This document shows, piece by piece, positions 36,330 through 48,400 of a stretch of 64,000 nucleotides of DNA. This DNA is from Melanocharis versteri (Eukaryota; Chordata; Aves; Passeriformes; Melanocharitidae), in NCBI GenBank assembly GCA_013397845.1, contig VZTG01001072.1, positions 124,001 through 188,000 of the forward strand, in the 5' to 3' direction. The translations under genes and the position numbers were made by a program. The notes below the pieces were generated by a model, which saw only the letters and a program-made list of their open reading frames with translations, was not told the DNA's origin and ran no database searches. Numbering within the stretch: the stretch's first letter is position 1; the number at the start of each line of letters is the position of its first letter.

Positions 36330-38814
36330 TTTTTTATTATTATTTTAATCAATGCAGTATCCCACTAATTTTTATGATATATCCTCTGCCTTCCTCAACA
36401 TACATCCTGCCACCATAGCTTATATTTTGCTGTGGCTCCTAAATGTGTTGGGAGAAAGGGGTGCAGATTTTGCTGCTCAGCATCTCCTTCTGGGGTGCAT
36501 ATTCCTTTATGCTACAACTGCACGCTGTGCTGGCAGCAGAGCAGGCATTAGACTTTTTCTCCATCTTAGAGGTGTTGACGCTTGTCTTGGTCCTTTGGGA
36601 TGGGGAAGATAGAAATGACCTGCTGCCTTTTTGGCTGATAGGAGTGGAAATAGGATCTATCTAAAACAACCAAGTGTAATCACAGTTAGGAGGAGGCAGA
36701 TGCTGTTTCAACAGTGATGGACAAGTGTTTTGATTTCCTGCAACATATCTGAGGTAGATTAAATGATGGCCTATTTAAATGACAGTGCAAGCACAGATTT
36801 CCTGAGAGAGTCTGGCATTGTTTGAGGTGCTTCATCTTCCTGGCCAGCACCGAGCATGACCTGCCAGGCACTATGACTGTCCCAACATACTGTGCAGTCG
36901 TGTCCCTCTCACGTGTTGTGCTGTGTATGTATAGGATTCTTCCTGGACATCTGCAAAGACAAGCGTATATTTAATTGCATCCAGCTGATGTCATGTAGCT
37001 ACATCTGTTCGTCCACCAGTCAACAGCTTAAGGAGGCCAAAGAACTTTAGTAACTTTCTTTGTCCCAATTTCCCTTTCCACCTTTCAGAAAAACTGGCCA
37101 GAATTCCATCACTGCTTCTCCTTTTGATTTCACAGCTGAAAGGATAAAGCTGCCTAACACAGGCACCTGGTCACACAAGTCACATTCGTCTTCACAGGAG
37201 CAAAATATGAGCCTTTACTTCTGAAGCTGAGAAATAAGGCTCTAGACCTTGGTGCACCTCTCATATTGTGTCACTCAAAGCTTGAATGCTCAGAGTGGTG
37301 GCTGGCAGGTTTGCTTGTCATGTTTGCTGTCTGCATTTCCAGATGCTGAGATGCTGAGCATGTTAACTGTTGGATGATATTATATCTTCTGAGCAGCCGT
37401 GGTAGATGCAACTGGGGATGATTCACTCAGCATGGAGCTGTGTTTCATAACATAAAAATTTTGGCAAAGGAACCCCTGAAGAGGAGATTTTTGTTCTCTG
37501 CAGATTTTTCTTACATTATCACCAGCTTTCAGTTCTGGAGGCAAGGAGCCTGAGTGTCTCTAGCAGGCCAGCTCCAGGACCCTTCTGATGTCCAGCCCAA
37601 AAAGCCCTCCACAACAGATAAATCCCTTCTTGTGTTTAGTTTCTCCTTGCAAATAGTTTCTCACCAGAGTTTCAGGACGTTTAAGAGTGTTTGCTAATTG
37701 GCGAGCAAACCTACATGCTGTAAGTTAGCTCTTTTTTTGGCAACTGCAAGGACAAACAACCCAGAAGGAATGAGAAAAATAACCCAGTTCAAGAACCAGC
37801 CATCATACATCTTCTGATCTTTATTACTGCAGCTGGAACAATCTCTTCTGGTGGTCCCTCACCGTTGAAAAAGAAAATATAAACCCAGATAACGAATGTG
37901 AATATGTTCTAAAAACCAGTGCTATCAGATAGGCTTCTTTTTTTAATTTTCTATTCTTAATTTTGAATCTCACTCACCTAACCACTGAAGACATTGAAGC
38001 TTGTAGAATTCTCCTGGTGAAGCTGCTATCAGCAGCACAGGCACACCTGGATCCTCCAGAAGTGGAGGAGGCGTGTGGAGTACCCGGCTCAGTGCTGCTA
38101 CGCCAGCCTTTCACGGGCGCACAGCCACTGGGGCTGTCTGTGGAGCTGGGCAGACGGATGCCCTGTGGCCAGCCAGGTTTGTGAACCTCCCTGTTGCCTG
38201 GGAACCATCCGGACACACCTGACTCCACACCAGCACAAACCCAGCCCTTCCCACACCTGTGTGTCCTGGTTGCCATGGGAAGGAAAACCAGGTGCAGAGA
38301 CCAGATGGGAAGGACGTGCTCCAGCAGGTCACCAGCACGCATGACACATCCAACTGATGTGTCTGGCCATACCGCCTCCACTGGCTTGTTACTGCCAGGT
38401 ACAACTCGAGATTGGCTGCTTCCCAGTTCCTTTCCCTTCCAATTCCTAATGGCGTTTAGTTACACCTGAGCTGGCTGGGCTATGTAGGTGAAGGTCACCC
38501 TGGGAAAAGTAAGAGTGGATGGGCGTATGGCCCAGTTGGGAATGGCGTAGGAGAACATGTTGCCACATTCTCAGAGGAATGGGACATTCAAGTCAATGCC
38601 CAAAGACAAAGGAGCTGATGCCCACCTGCAGAACCATCTCTCATTGTGACATTTACTGTCTGGGCCATCACAGAGTAAGTCCTTAGATGAGGTACAGACT
38701 GTAGGGGTGGAAACAGCAAGGTGTACTAGACCAGGAGAGGCATAGGAGAGGGGGTGTTTTGGTTTGGCAGCTTCTTTTATCTGTGGGTTTCTCTGAATCG
38801 ATCTTACTGGCTTG
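36330..38814. other. non-coding, nothing recognised
   Basis: No gene or repeat family recognised. The stretch 37970-38400 is GC-richer and has stop-free frames on both strands (up to 135 codons on the minus strand) without motifs. CpGs are modest in number, so I do not call a CpG island. Confidence 0.55.
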
Positions 38815-38908
38815 GTTGAGTGGGCAACTCTGTGTGCAGGGCCAGGAGTTGGACTTTGATGATCCTCGTGGGTTCCTTCCAGCTCAAGGTATTCTGTGAT
38901 TCTATGTC
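38815..38908 (+). mobile_element. CR1 LINE 3' tail only
   Basis: cagggccaggagttggactt, then gatgatcctcgtgggttcct, then ccagctcaaggtattctgtg and attctatg form the last ~90 bp of a CR1. This is a severely 5'-truncated copy or the surviving end of a longer one. It lies about 280 bp upstream of a longer CR1 in the same orientation. Confidence 0.85.
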
Positions 38909-39189
38909 CCGTGACTAGAAAGTCATGGCCAAATCTTCGTTTCAGGAATTCATCTACTTTGAGCCGCTGTAGCAGGAAGAAGCCTCAGAAGTCACAAAGA
39001 ACTATGCCTCTGTTGCTCAGACTGTGCCTCACAGCCAAGAACTTTCTTTGTGTTTCACACACAGTACATTCCAAGATATTTAATTTCTGGCTTATAACAG
39101 GCATTATCATCGCCATTGCACAGCACTATAATATACTTGCCTTCAGAGTGCCATCCTGATCCCTTATTTCTTCAAAGAGTCAAGTAAGA

Positions 39190-40669
39190 AAGAGAATAGG
39201 GAAAATTTGGGATTGCTGCTGAATGTTGTTAATGCCCTGGAGATGAAGAAACAAAGAAGGTGCGCTTAATGAATACTGCCTTTGCTTTAGTCTTTACTGC
39301 TAAATTCAGCCCTTAGGAATCCCACACCCTGGAAACAAGGGAGAAGGAAATACTTCCCCTTCATCAAAGATGATCAGGTTAGAGATCAGTTAGGCAAATT
39401 TGACACCCACAAATTTGACAAAATTTGACACCCACAAATCCATGAGTCCCAACAGGACACACTCACAAGTGCTGAGGGAGCTGGCAGATGCTTGCTAAGC
39501 TACTCTCCATCATCTGGGAAAGGCCACGGAAAAGAGGGGGGATGCCTGAGTAATGGAGGAAAGACAATGTCACTCCAGTCTTCAGAAAGGACAAGGAGGA
39601 TCCAGGGAACTACAGGCCAGTCAGCCTCATCTTAATCCCCGGAAAGGTGATGGGACTGCTCATCCTGGATGTCACCTCTAAGCATGTGGAGGAAAGAAAA
39701 GGTTATCAGGAGTAGTCAGTATGGATATACCAAGAGAAAATACCACTTGACCAATCTGATAGCCTTCTAGGATGGAATGACTGAATGAGCAGATGTGGAG
39801 AGAGCAGTGGACATTGTCTACCATCACTTCAGCAAGGCTTTTGACACTGTGTCCCGTAATGTCCTCACAGGTGAACTCAGGAAGTGTAGGTTAGATGAGC
39901 GGGCAGTGAGGTGGATTGAAACCCGGCTGAATGGCTTGGAGACCTGTGGCTAATGATGTTCCCCAGGGGTCAATACTGGGTCCAGTCTTGTTCAACTTAT
40001 CCATCAGTGACCTGAAGGGACAGCCTGTACCCTCAGGGAGTTTGCTGATGGTACAAGACTGGAGGAGCGGCTGACATGCCAGAAGGTTGTGCTGCCGTTC
40101 AGCGAGGGCTGGACAAGCTGGACGGCTGGGCAGAGAGGAACCTCGTGAAGGTCAGCAGAGGCAAATGCAGGGTCCTGCACCTGGGGAAGGGTAACCTCAT
40201 GCACCAGCACAGGCTGGGGTCGACCTGCTGGAAAGCAGTGGAAGAACATGAAGATGTTGAGGGAGCATCTCTCTTAAGAGGATGGACTGAGAGAGTTGGG
40301 TCTGTTCAGCCTTGAGAAGAGATGACTGAAAGGGGACCTCAGCAACGTATACCTGTTTCTGAAGGGAGGGTGCCAAGAGGATGGAGCCAGGCTGTTCGCA
40401 GTGGTGCCGAGCAATAGGACAACAGGCAACGGGCAGAAACTGATGCACAGGAAGTTCCACCTGAACATGAGGAAGAACTTCTTTACTGTGCAAGTGACCA
40501 TGCACTGGAACAGATTGTCCAGAGAAGTCTCGTTATTGGAGATACTCAAGAACCATTTGGATACAATCCTGAGTAACATCCTGCAGGTGAGCCTGCTTTA
40601 GCAGGGAGGTTGGATGGGATGATCTCCAGAGGTCCCTTCGAACACCATCCACTCTGTGATTCTGTGATT
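39190..40669 (+). mobile_element. CR1 LINE with decayed RT, plus strand
   Basis: A 1.5-kb copy. Blocks in order: the pre-RT region (gctgctgaatgttgttaatg, tgccctggagatg), the 'D.HKSMGPDG' region (39400-39460), GNYRPVSL (about 39607-39633), SKAFDTVS (39832-39856), PQGSILGPVLFN (39961-39997), the 'FADD' region reduced to gtttgctgatggtacaagac (40040-40059), and the C-terminal end NMRKNFFTVQVT..WNRLSREV (40467-40530). The 3' box is ggttggatgggatgatctcc (40609-40628) and the tail ctgtgattctgtgatt. Stops and indels break the frame. Compared with the remembered family consensus, about 0.4 kb is missing at roughly 40225-40275. A smaller deletion lies near 39935-39955. Confidence 0.93.
39396..39440 (+). 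repeat. short tandem duplication inside the CR1 copy
   Basis: aaatttgacacccacaaat occurs twice (39397-39415 and 39421-39439), joined by a short ttgaca-type stretch. The CR1 family normally has one such block (LDTHKS-type coding), so this is a local duplication after insertion. Confidence 0.8.
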
Positions 40670-40760
40670 TATTAGTCTTGGGTTTTATACTTTGCATCTA
40701 GTAATTAAGGACAGCAGCAGAAACTAAAATACTTTAACCATAATAAGAAAGAGAGTTAAG

Positions 40761-40870
40761 TATGTATATATATATACATATATATACACACCTATATGCA
40801 GGAACATACACACTCTCATATTTATTTATTTATTTATTTATTTCATTTTTATGTGTTTATATATTTATGT
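40761..40870. repeat. TA and TTTA microsatellites
   Basis: A TA/TATATACA run (40761-40796) is followed by about six perfect TTTA units (40820-40843) and more T/A-rich sequence to about 40870. It starts roughly 90 bp after the CR1 tail. Confidence 0.9.
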
Positions 40871-42802
40871 ACATGACCACAGATCTTAATTTGCAAAGTC
40901 AATGAATATATATTTAGCAATCAATGCCAAACCTCTCAAAACTAATGTCTTGGATAACCCCAGTCCATTAATATCTCAGTAATGGATTTTAAAAAAGAAC
41001 ATATTCAGGACTAACTCCGCTCCATCATGAAATTGTAACATAGATCTGAAGTATAAGAAAGTGAAACTTGTTCCTTAAGTGATATATCAAAATTCATACC
41101 TGCTCTGATGAGCATTCTTCAATAGGGGAAAATTCAAACCCAAACCCAAATACCTCGTGTCGTACATCTTGCTGAATTTTGCTTGACATCCCTATTATGA
41201 GAAAATTTCTACCTCCAGTTTCATCGTGATTCCCCCTTTGGCCTGAGGTGACAGGTAAAACCTTTGACATGCTGTCTTTTTTATGAAGTTGACAAGCTGT
41301 CTATTTTTCACACATGGGAAAACCATGTGGAAAAGATTTTAAAAATCTCTACTGACAGCTGTGAAATTAAGAAGAGGTTTTTAGCCTGATACTGGTATTG
41401 TAAAATAATGTTTCTTACCCTATAGTGTGCAGGCTGGTGCACTCCACAGTTTCTTCTGAGACCACAGTATGTAAGGAAAAACATCAAATCTGTTATTAGT
41501 CAGATCAAATGTGCTATTGGACGGTTCACACCTTCAGAGGAAAGCAGAAAGCTGTCACAAAGCATCATTCCCAAATGTGGACATGTCCCTTCCCAAAATG
41601 CAAATGTCTGTGTTCTGTGCAAGCACTACCAGCATGCACAGAAAAGAGTGTAAGAGTAGCAAGGCTGACATTGCATTTTGAGAAATTCTGCACAAGTTCC
41701 TTGGGAGATCACTGCACGCTGGCTGGGGTCCTGAGCACTTCCATTTGTATGAGGAAAAGAAAGAGATTTAGCAAAAATTCAAACCCTTCAACATCCCACC
41801 AAAGAAAGTAAGAGGTTCCTATTAAAATATTTAGGACTAAACCCTCTCTCTAGCATCAAAGGCAATGTTCCCAATTACAACTAATTTATCACTGTGGAGG
41901 GCATCAGGAGGATTCCAATCTTTAAAGCAGAATGAAGTGATGAAAATGTAATACCCAAAAATAAAGAAGAAATAAAATTATATTGAAGACTCATGAGAAA
42001 TTGAAATTGATTTGAAGGCCAATATAATCTTCTTCCAATAGAAGACAGTATTGCATCTTCTTCTCATACACAAATGTATAAGAAGCAATCAAATTTTATT
42101 GTTTCAGAAAAGATGTGCCATAAGTGGAGTTGGTAACAGAACAGAGTCAGATTGTTCTGCTGCTCTGGGGACTTTTGCTCATGCACTGTGGGATTGACCA
42201 GCTGCCTCTAGCAATTGTGGAAAAATATAAAATAAGATACAAACTGCACTGATGCTAGATTTTCAAAATCCAAGCAGAGTATTTAGTAAGAAAGTGTCCA
42301 AACCTAGGAAACATAGAAAAGGATGTTGATAATTATCTTAATTTCTATGGGAGGAGATAAGTAAAAAAGTAAGTCTGAGTAGGAAGAGAAGTGAGTATGA
42401 AGAGCATAACTCTTAAGAAATTCAAATTCATGTGCATGACGTTGTGTCTTGGTGTGGTCAGATGCTTTCCTGACCTGAATTAAGCAAGATTAATTAAAAT
42501 TAGTCAGGTTATTTAGACCTCAATATTTCTGTACCATACTGTGGTGTACAATGAACCTGTATGGGATGGGTGTCAAGACAAAGTCAAAGTTTGAACAGTG
42601 ACTGTGTGGAAATCCACAAGACGCTGCCCTACAGACCAAGGATTTCCATTTCGTAAACCATATTAGGATAGAAATCATAACAGTGCAAGGTTCAGAGAAA
42701 TGTAAAGAGGTCACGTAGTGAGGACGTGCACTTAAAGCATCCCAAGTACCTCTGTCCATGGTCAGCTATTAAACTCCAGTGCAGGAGATTCACCTTGGTT
42801 AC
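40871..42802. other. non-coding, nothing recognised
   Basis: AT-rich unique sequence. The 100-codon frame at 41509-41811 has no family motifs. Confidence 0.55.
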
Positions 42803-43010
42803 CTTGGCTGGAGATGCGGTCCCGAGCTGGAGGGCTGTGAAGGAAGCCCCAGTATGTTTTAAGAAAACACTCCAGCACATTAAACATGGTGTCATTTCTT
42901 AACATAGAATTCAGTGCAAAATAAGGCACCATTTCCCCCAGATCTTTGGTGTAGAAAACCAGCTCCAGTTCCTTGACGTTTCCCCAGTGCACCTCATTGC
43001 AAGGACTACT
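42803..43010 (-). other. exon-like open segment, unknown family
   Basis: On the minus strand an open stretch of about 69 codons runs from just after a TGA (43013-43011) to a plausible splice donor, caag|gtaacc, with GT at 42802-42801. It reads CNEVHWGNVKELELVFY, then TKDLGEMVPYFALNSML and LECFLKTYWGFLHS. The alternating hydrophobic pattern and donor look like a real or recently lost exon. The sequence upstream on the minus strand is purine-rich and gives a poor acceptor. I do not recognise the family. It could be chance, a decayed exon or a pseudogene piece. Confidence 0.25.
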
Positions 43011-43890
43011 TCAGGTCGACTCTCCCCCTCCAGACGGATTTTGCTCTGTCCTTGGAAAGGTTGACTCCTTTTTCCTTGATCCCTGCCCAGGCTGGCTGCC
43101 TGCAGCACAGCAGCGGTCGCTCTGCCAGCCAAGCATCCCCGGCTGGTGGACAGATACTGGGTCAGTGCTAATGTCAGCCAAGGTGTCCCCACCTGCTCCG
43201 TGAGTCATCCTGACAGGAGCTGCTCCCGTTGGCTTTAATGGCAGCTCAGGGTGATTAGCTCCATCTTTTTTCTGTCTTACAAATCACTACACTTGGGCAA
43301 GACACATCCCATCTTAAACCTTCCCTGCAGGGACACAGCACTGGAAGAGATCTGGGAAATGGTGCTTGTGGCTAGCAACAACATCACCATATGTCCATCT
43401 ACACAAACTGATCAGAGGTGCCTGAAAAGCAGTTACACTACTTAAGAAAAGATTTCTTAGACACTGCTTTTCCAAGTGACAGTACTTTGATGGCAAGAAA
43501 TAATTTTCCAGTTCCCACTCTCCTGTTTGACTCTCTTTTATGCTTTGCATAGCTGTTTTTCTCCATCTAGAGGTTGTCTGCCAGGTATATTGTTGAGTGG
43601 ATACATTTTTGATTTAGTTTTTGCTAGGTTAAATGTATCACATACTCTTGGCACAGTGTTTCCATTTGTCTTGATCATCCTGGTCATCCTCCACTTGTGG
43701 AAGAGAGCATCTTCCTGGACATGCATGTTTAGAACTGTACACGCTGTTTCAGCTCAAGTGAAAGAAAAATCAGCAATGGCCTATTTTCTTGCCTTCTCAA
43801 GAAATTACTTGACTGGTAAATCTCCAAACCACAAAGGATTTCCTCATGGTTACATCATGCTCTTGGGGCTCATATTTGCCCTGTGGCTAG

Positions 43891-44412
43891 CTAGCATACT
43901 TCTCTACACCCTACGGGTTTATTCTCCATCGGAGGAAGGTCATTTGTCTGCTTTTTGTCATTAGTCTTTATGGCAATTCCTACACAGCTGGATAAAGATG
44001 GGGCCAAGAAGCCTGGATCAGCTCTCACCCACACTGTCATGTAGAAGTGCATTGGATAGAACCAGCTGAAGTCCTCCAAAATGGAGTTGAGAGTGAAATT
44101 ACAGGGTGCAGAGAAGCAGATAATCAGCCTCTGGGTTTGGTCTGGTTCTGTTTCATCTAGTGATGTGAAGACACTCAAAGAGTATGTTGTTTCATGCTTT
44201 GCACTACTAAAGTTGCTCCTGATTTCCATTTCCCACAGGCCTTTTAAGAGGATGGAAGAGTTCTTTCCTTAAATTCTCTATCGAATGCCAAAGCTTGGTG
44301 TCAATAATAAGGTAAAAAAGGGTGAGTTTCATGTCTGGTTCTGGAGGATCCACAGCCCGAACGTCCTTCAAGCTTTCATCTCCTTCCCCCAGCACCACTT
44401 GAGATGATCTTT
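43891..44412 (-). other. exon-like minus-strand frames, unknown family
   Basis: On the minus strand a good-looking acceptor (tttatccttctctaaag, AG at 44414-44413) opens a 67-codon frame with VVLGEGDESLKDVRAV, PPEPDMKLTLFYLIIDTK and LWHSIENLRKELFHP, ending at a stop at about 44207. Another minus frame (44229-43891) overlaps its end by about 20 bases and carries LSVFTSLDETEPDQTQ and LEDFSWFYPMHFYMTVW. If real, this would be one exon with a frameshift, or a pseudogene. No family is recognised. The segment at 42803-43010 could belong to the same unit. Confidence 0.22.
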
Positions 44413-44784
44413 CTTTAGAGAAGGATAAACATCTGTTAGGTTTTTATTGGACTCATTTACCTGCATCTCTTTTGCTTCTTTTCAAGTAGCAGTACTGACT
44501 GCTGGTCATTAAGTGCTCCCCTGCTTGAGGGAGATACTGAAATATTTTTTCTTGCTGGTGACATCAGAACATGTGAATGTCATTACACCAACTTGAGAAT
44601 CCTGAAATGGTTCCAGTCAGAGATAGGTCTATAAAATATTTGGCAGGGAACAGCTTTCTGGGAAGACCACAATGATCAACATGGTCAAGTGGGGACTTTC
44701 CCAACTGCTGTACCAGCATGCACACACAAAAAAAGCAATGTGAAGAGAGGGAAGCAGGAGACAACAGAAGCAGGAAAAAACAGT

Positions 44785-44840
44785 GGTGAGGAGAAAGGGA
44801 AAGGAGAAAGGGAAATGGGAAAGAAAACAGAGATTGAAAC
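44785..44840 (+). repeat. polypurine tract
   Basis: An almost uninterrupted run of G and A (gtgaggagaaagggaaagga and following). It could adopt a triplex or other non-B form in supercoiled DNA. Confidence 0.8.
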
Positions 44841-45220
44841 TACTTAGAGGGATAACTCATTATAGCATGAGTCATCTCAAGGCACCAGACCTGGACTTTT
44901 CTCACGGGACGGTTCTCTTTGACTTTCCTTATTTCTGCCAGATGAGAAATGGGTGTCAGTGTCTGAATGAATGGCTTGTCCCGGGAGAGGAAGTGTGAGG
45001 AGTCAGCCAGGCAGACCCGAACTCCTTGCTTCTACTGCTGGGAGAGGGCCAGGACCTGGCCTCAAGGAGGAGGATCAGGGAAAGATGATGTTGATGAAAT
45101 TAATACCTTGGGGAGTAAGATCTTTGTACAAGAATGGATGCTGAAAGAAGCTCCTTGGTTCTAGAAGTATATGTTTTGGTGCTAACTTCTGTCATTATTC
45201 AAACTTGTCACTTCTGTAGC

Positions 45221-45410
45221 CACAGAAAAAATGGAGTGGGGCACAGACCCGAGGAAAGGAAGAGGGAAGCAAAGGGAAGGAAAGCATATATTGGAGTGGA
45301 AATGAGGACTTGGAGAAAAAGGAGAAACAGTGGATGATACACAAATGTATGAGCAAAATAAAAGGGACAGAAGAGAGTGGGAAAAGGAGATAGAAAGAAA
45401 ATCTTATTGC
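45221..45410 (+). repeat. purine-rich low-complexity region
   Basis: About 190 bp dominated by gaaagg, gaggaa and agaaag words with few pyrimidines. The minus-strand complement gives spurious frames rich in S, F, L and P (45195-45465) that should not be read as genes. Confidence 0.75.
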
Positions 45411-48400
45411 TGAAGTCCAAAGAAGGAAAGCCATTCAGTGACAGAGAGGAAGGTACACGTTGCAATCAGAGTAGTATGGAAAAGCTTAATATATATCAGT
45501 CACACTATGACTGTGACATAAGCCCAATACTGCTCAGCACGTACAGGCTGCATGTAAGAGAGGTAGAGGGGGCCAAGAGGGTCTGAGACACCATTCTAAA
45601 AGGGTTTGCTCGCATGGGAGCAAAGAGGAAAAGAGTTTAAGCATGTGGACACAGGCCATGTCGCACCAGTCCATCTCAGAGTGAAATAAGAGACCCGGAT
45701 TGTTCTCTTTAGTGGTGCAGAGGTGCAGACAGTGACATCGAGGGAAGGTTTGGGTTGAGGTACTGATTACAGTGGAGATGTCTAAAGTAAGGAGAGATGA
45801 AGCTGCCCTGGTGCACTGGCAGGCCGCTTTGTACTACCCCCTTTGCTCTTCTGCCCCAAGCAAACTCTGTTACTTCTCCATCGTGTGAGTTTGGGCCACT
45901 CACTTAAATGTGTAGCTTTTTAATTTCCCAGAAATAAAATGCAACAAGTACCACGAAAACCTGTATTATGTAAAACCCAGCTGTAACTCTAATATCCCCA
46001 TTCTTAAACTGCAAGTGAGGAGGGTTTTATCAGTGTTTGAAGAATATCTGGAAGTAGGACCCTGAGAGTATGAATAATTTTGCCTTGTTGCATCAATGTA
46101 TAAACTCTGTGTAGTGCCATAGAGATCAATGATGTTTCAAATTCCTGTAGGTGAAACTGAATACAAAATGTGGGCAGCCCCACAGGGCTGTGGATAAAAA
46201 TGAAGCAAATCCTGCTCCAACACATAGACTTTTAGATCAATGTCATGCTAATAATTACTGCATGCAGCCTGGCATTCCTAAACATGATTTTTCAATAAAC
46301 AATGCAAGTTTTTAAAATGCAGCCATCACATAGCAATAGAGCAAGCTCATACGAGTAAATCCCTAGGTACAGATGACACCACCAAGCTCTTTAAGTGATA
46401 AACTTTCACCTATCTGAGCCAATACAAAAGAGGCCTATTTTATTGCTAAAAATACACTGTACCAGCAAATTGCATACACTCAACCTACACATTAAAATGC
46501 AGAGAGAGCTCTCTGGATTTGAGGACAAATACAGTCCTGTGTCAGTGCTGACTGATTTAAGGCTGTTAAGGTGATGCTCTTAAACAATTAAAAATATCCA
46601 CCAATCCTGTCAAGATGTTCTGCCGGGCTTTTCCATCTCCCGCTATGCTGGAGCAATTCCACAGTGATGGGCTGATGGCGATGCACAGTGGCATATGAGA
46701 GTGGAGGGCTGAGCTCTTACATTTCCAGTCTCCAGTACTCCAGATAAAGGACAAGAAGAGAGGTGGTTGCCAGCAATCAGAGTCCTTGAACAGCACAAAG
46801 CTTGGAAATGTCAATGCATCCAGAAAGATAAAAAATAACTGAAATTCATAGCAAAGACTCAAAGCTCACTATGGCATTTTGAGAACGTAGATCTTTCGGG
46901 ATGACTATTGAACATGAGCATTGTGTTCTTCTGGGACAGAGAATCAACATGTGTTAGCTTGGATTTATAAGCTCCTTCTTTCATAAAATTATCCCATATA
47001 AGTTCTCAGTGAATAGGGACTGTATCCAAGCATACCTTGTAAAAATGGTCCTGTGCAGGAGCAGGAAGGTGAGATGCTATGATATTATTCAGCAAAAACA
47101 TTCAGGGCTCACCTTGGCAGTCCAATCCATGGCTGTCATGGATTTTGGACCCAAAATGGCTGGATGAAGGTGCTGTGGGCAACCTGAAAATCCCAGATTT
47201 CCTTGTTACCTGCTTGTATTTCCAAAGAGATTAACTCCCTGAAGACTGTGAGACCAGAGACCTTGCTGGGCAAGAAGCCTTCCTAGCAACCACTGTCTGA
47301 GAGATGGGAGATTTTTATGTTCAGGCTTCATTTCTGAGGATCTCTGTCCAGTTGTGTATGGCCTTAAGCTTGCCTTACATGGAAATGGAACAAAATCAGT
47401 CCTTCAGTGAACTGGCTGCCAGAGGCATGAGTAATGTGACCTCCTACTTACATGACAGCCCCCTAGCCTGACATGGTTTTCTTTTACTTCATGTACGTAC
47501 ACACATACATAGATAAAGCAACTGGTTCTTTGTGCCCTGTCCCTACACTTCCAGGGCTTGCAGCAGAGGCAAGGTCCACAGGACTCTGTCCACAAAGAGC
47601 AGCACAAATCTCCAGAGCTGCCCACTGATAGTGGAAACAAGAACCTGACTGACAACTTGGAAATCCCCAACGTGCTGAGATGTGGCCACGGCTGAGCTCC
47701 CCCGGCTGCCTTTTTGGGGCTATTCAGTTTTATCTCAAGCTCCTGGAACAACAGCAGCATAACTGGACTGAATATGGGGGTCAGGTACAAGAAAAAGGAG
47801 CTGCACAGGCACGCAAGACCCAATTGTGAAGGTTGCTGCAATTACTAATAACCAGTTGTAAGGTTTATGGCTTTATTACCTGTGACCTTGCCTGTGGGGA
47901 AAACTAGGGTTAGCTGCATCAGCCATCACCAGGTGCAGCTAATGTGAGAGCTGCTGACATTGTTCTGGAGGGAGAAAACAAATTTTTCACTATATTGGGG
48001 ATGGATTTTTTAATAGCCCATTAGCTGGGAAAGCACCCAGGTGAATAAAGGCTCTTCATTAGAAAATGAAGTGATCAGGGATGAGAAATGCATTGTTACA
48101 GTCACTTCTAGGGTCATTTTGTTCTGGTGCTTTCAGCCATATGCAAAGAAACTCTGTAAGGAAAATATAAAGATTAAATGTATAAGGCAGTGAATTATTG
48201 ATTATCACAGACAAATCCCATTACCCACAGACTACAGCCTGGAGGGAGGAGGAGCAGAAGGAGCATGTTAGGAAACGGAGCTGAAGGAAATATTCTCAAC
48301 TGGTCATAGGTCACTTCTGTCAGCTGCTCACAGCTGAAGAATTTTGCAGATACTCATGAGTGCTCCTCAGCTGGAACCTCTTTGTAAAAGATCATCCATG

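Noticed and set aside
37963..38404. possible CpG island or promoter in the GC-richer patch
   Set aside because: CpG dinucleotides are not dense enough by eye, no exon follows, and the frames are open on both strands without motifs.
43527..43964. 145-codon plus frame with hydrophobic segments (VFPFVLIILVILHLW, YIMLLGLIFALWLASILL)
   Set aside because: It could suggest a membrane protein, but there is no family similarity, no Kozak or splice support, and T-rich DNA readily gives such segments. The minus strand looked more exon-like nearby.
45195..45465. minus-strand S/F/L/P-rich frames
   Set aside because: They are the complement of a purine-rich low-complexity tract.
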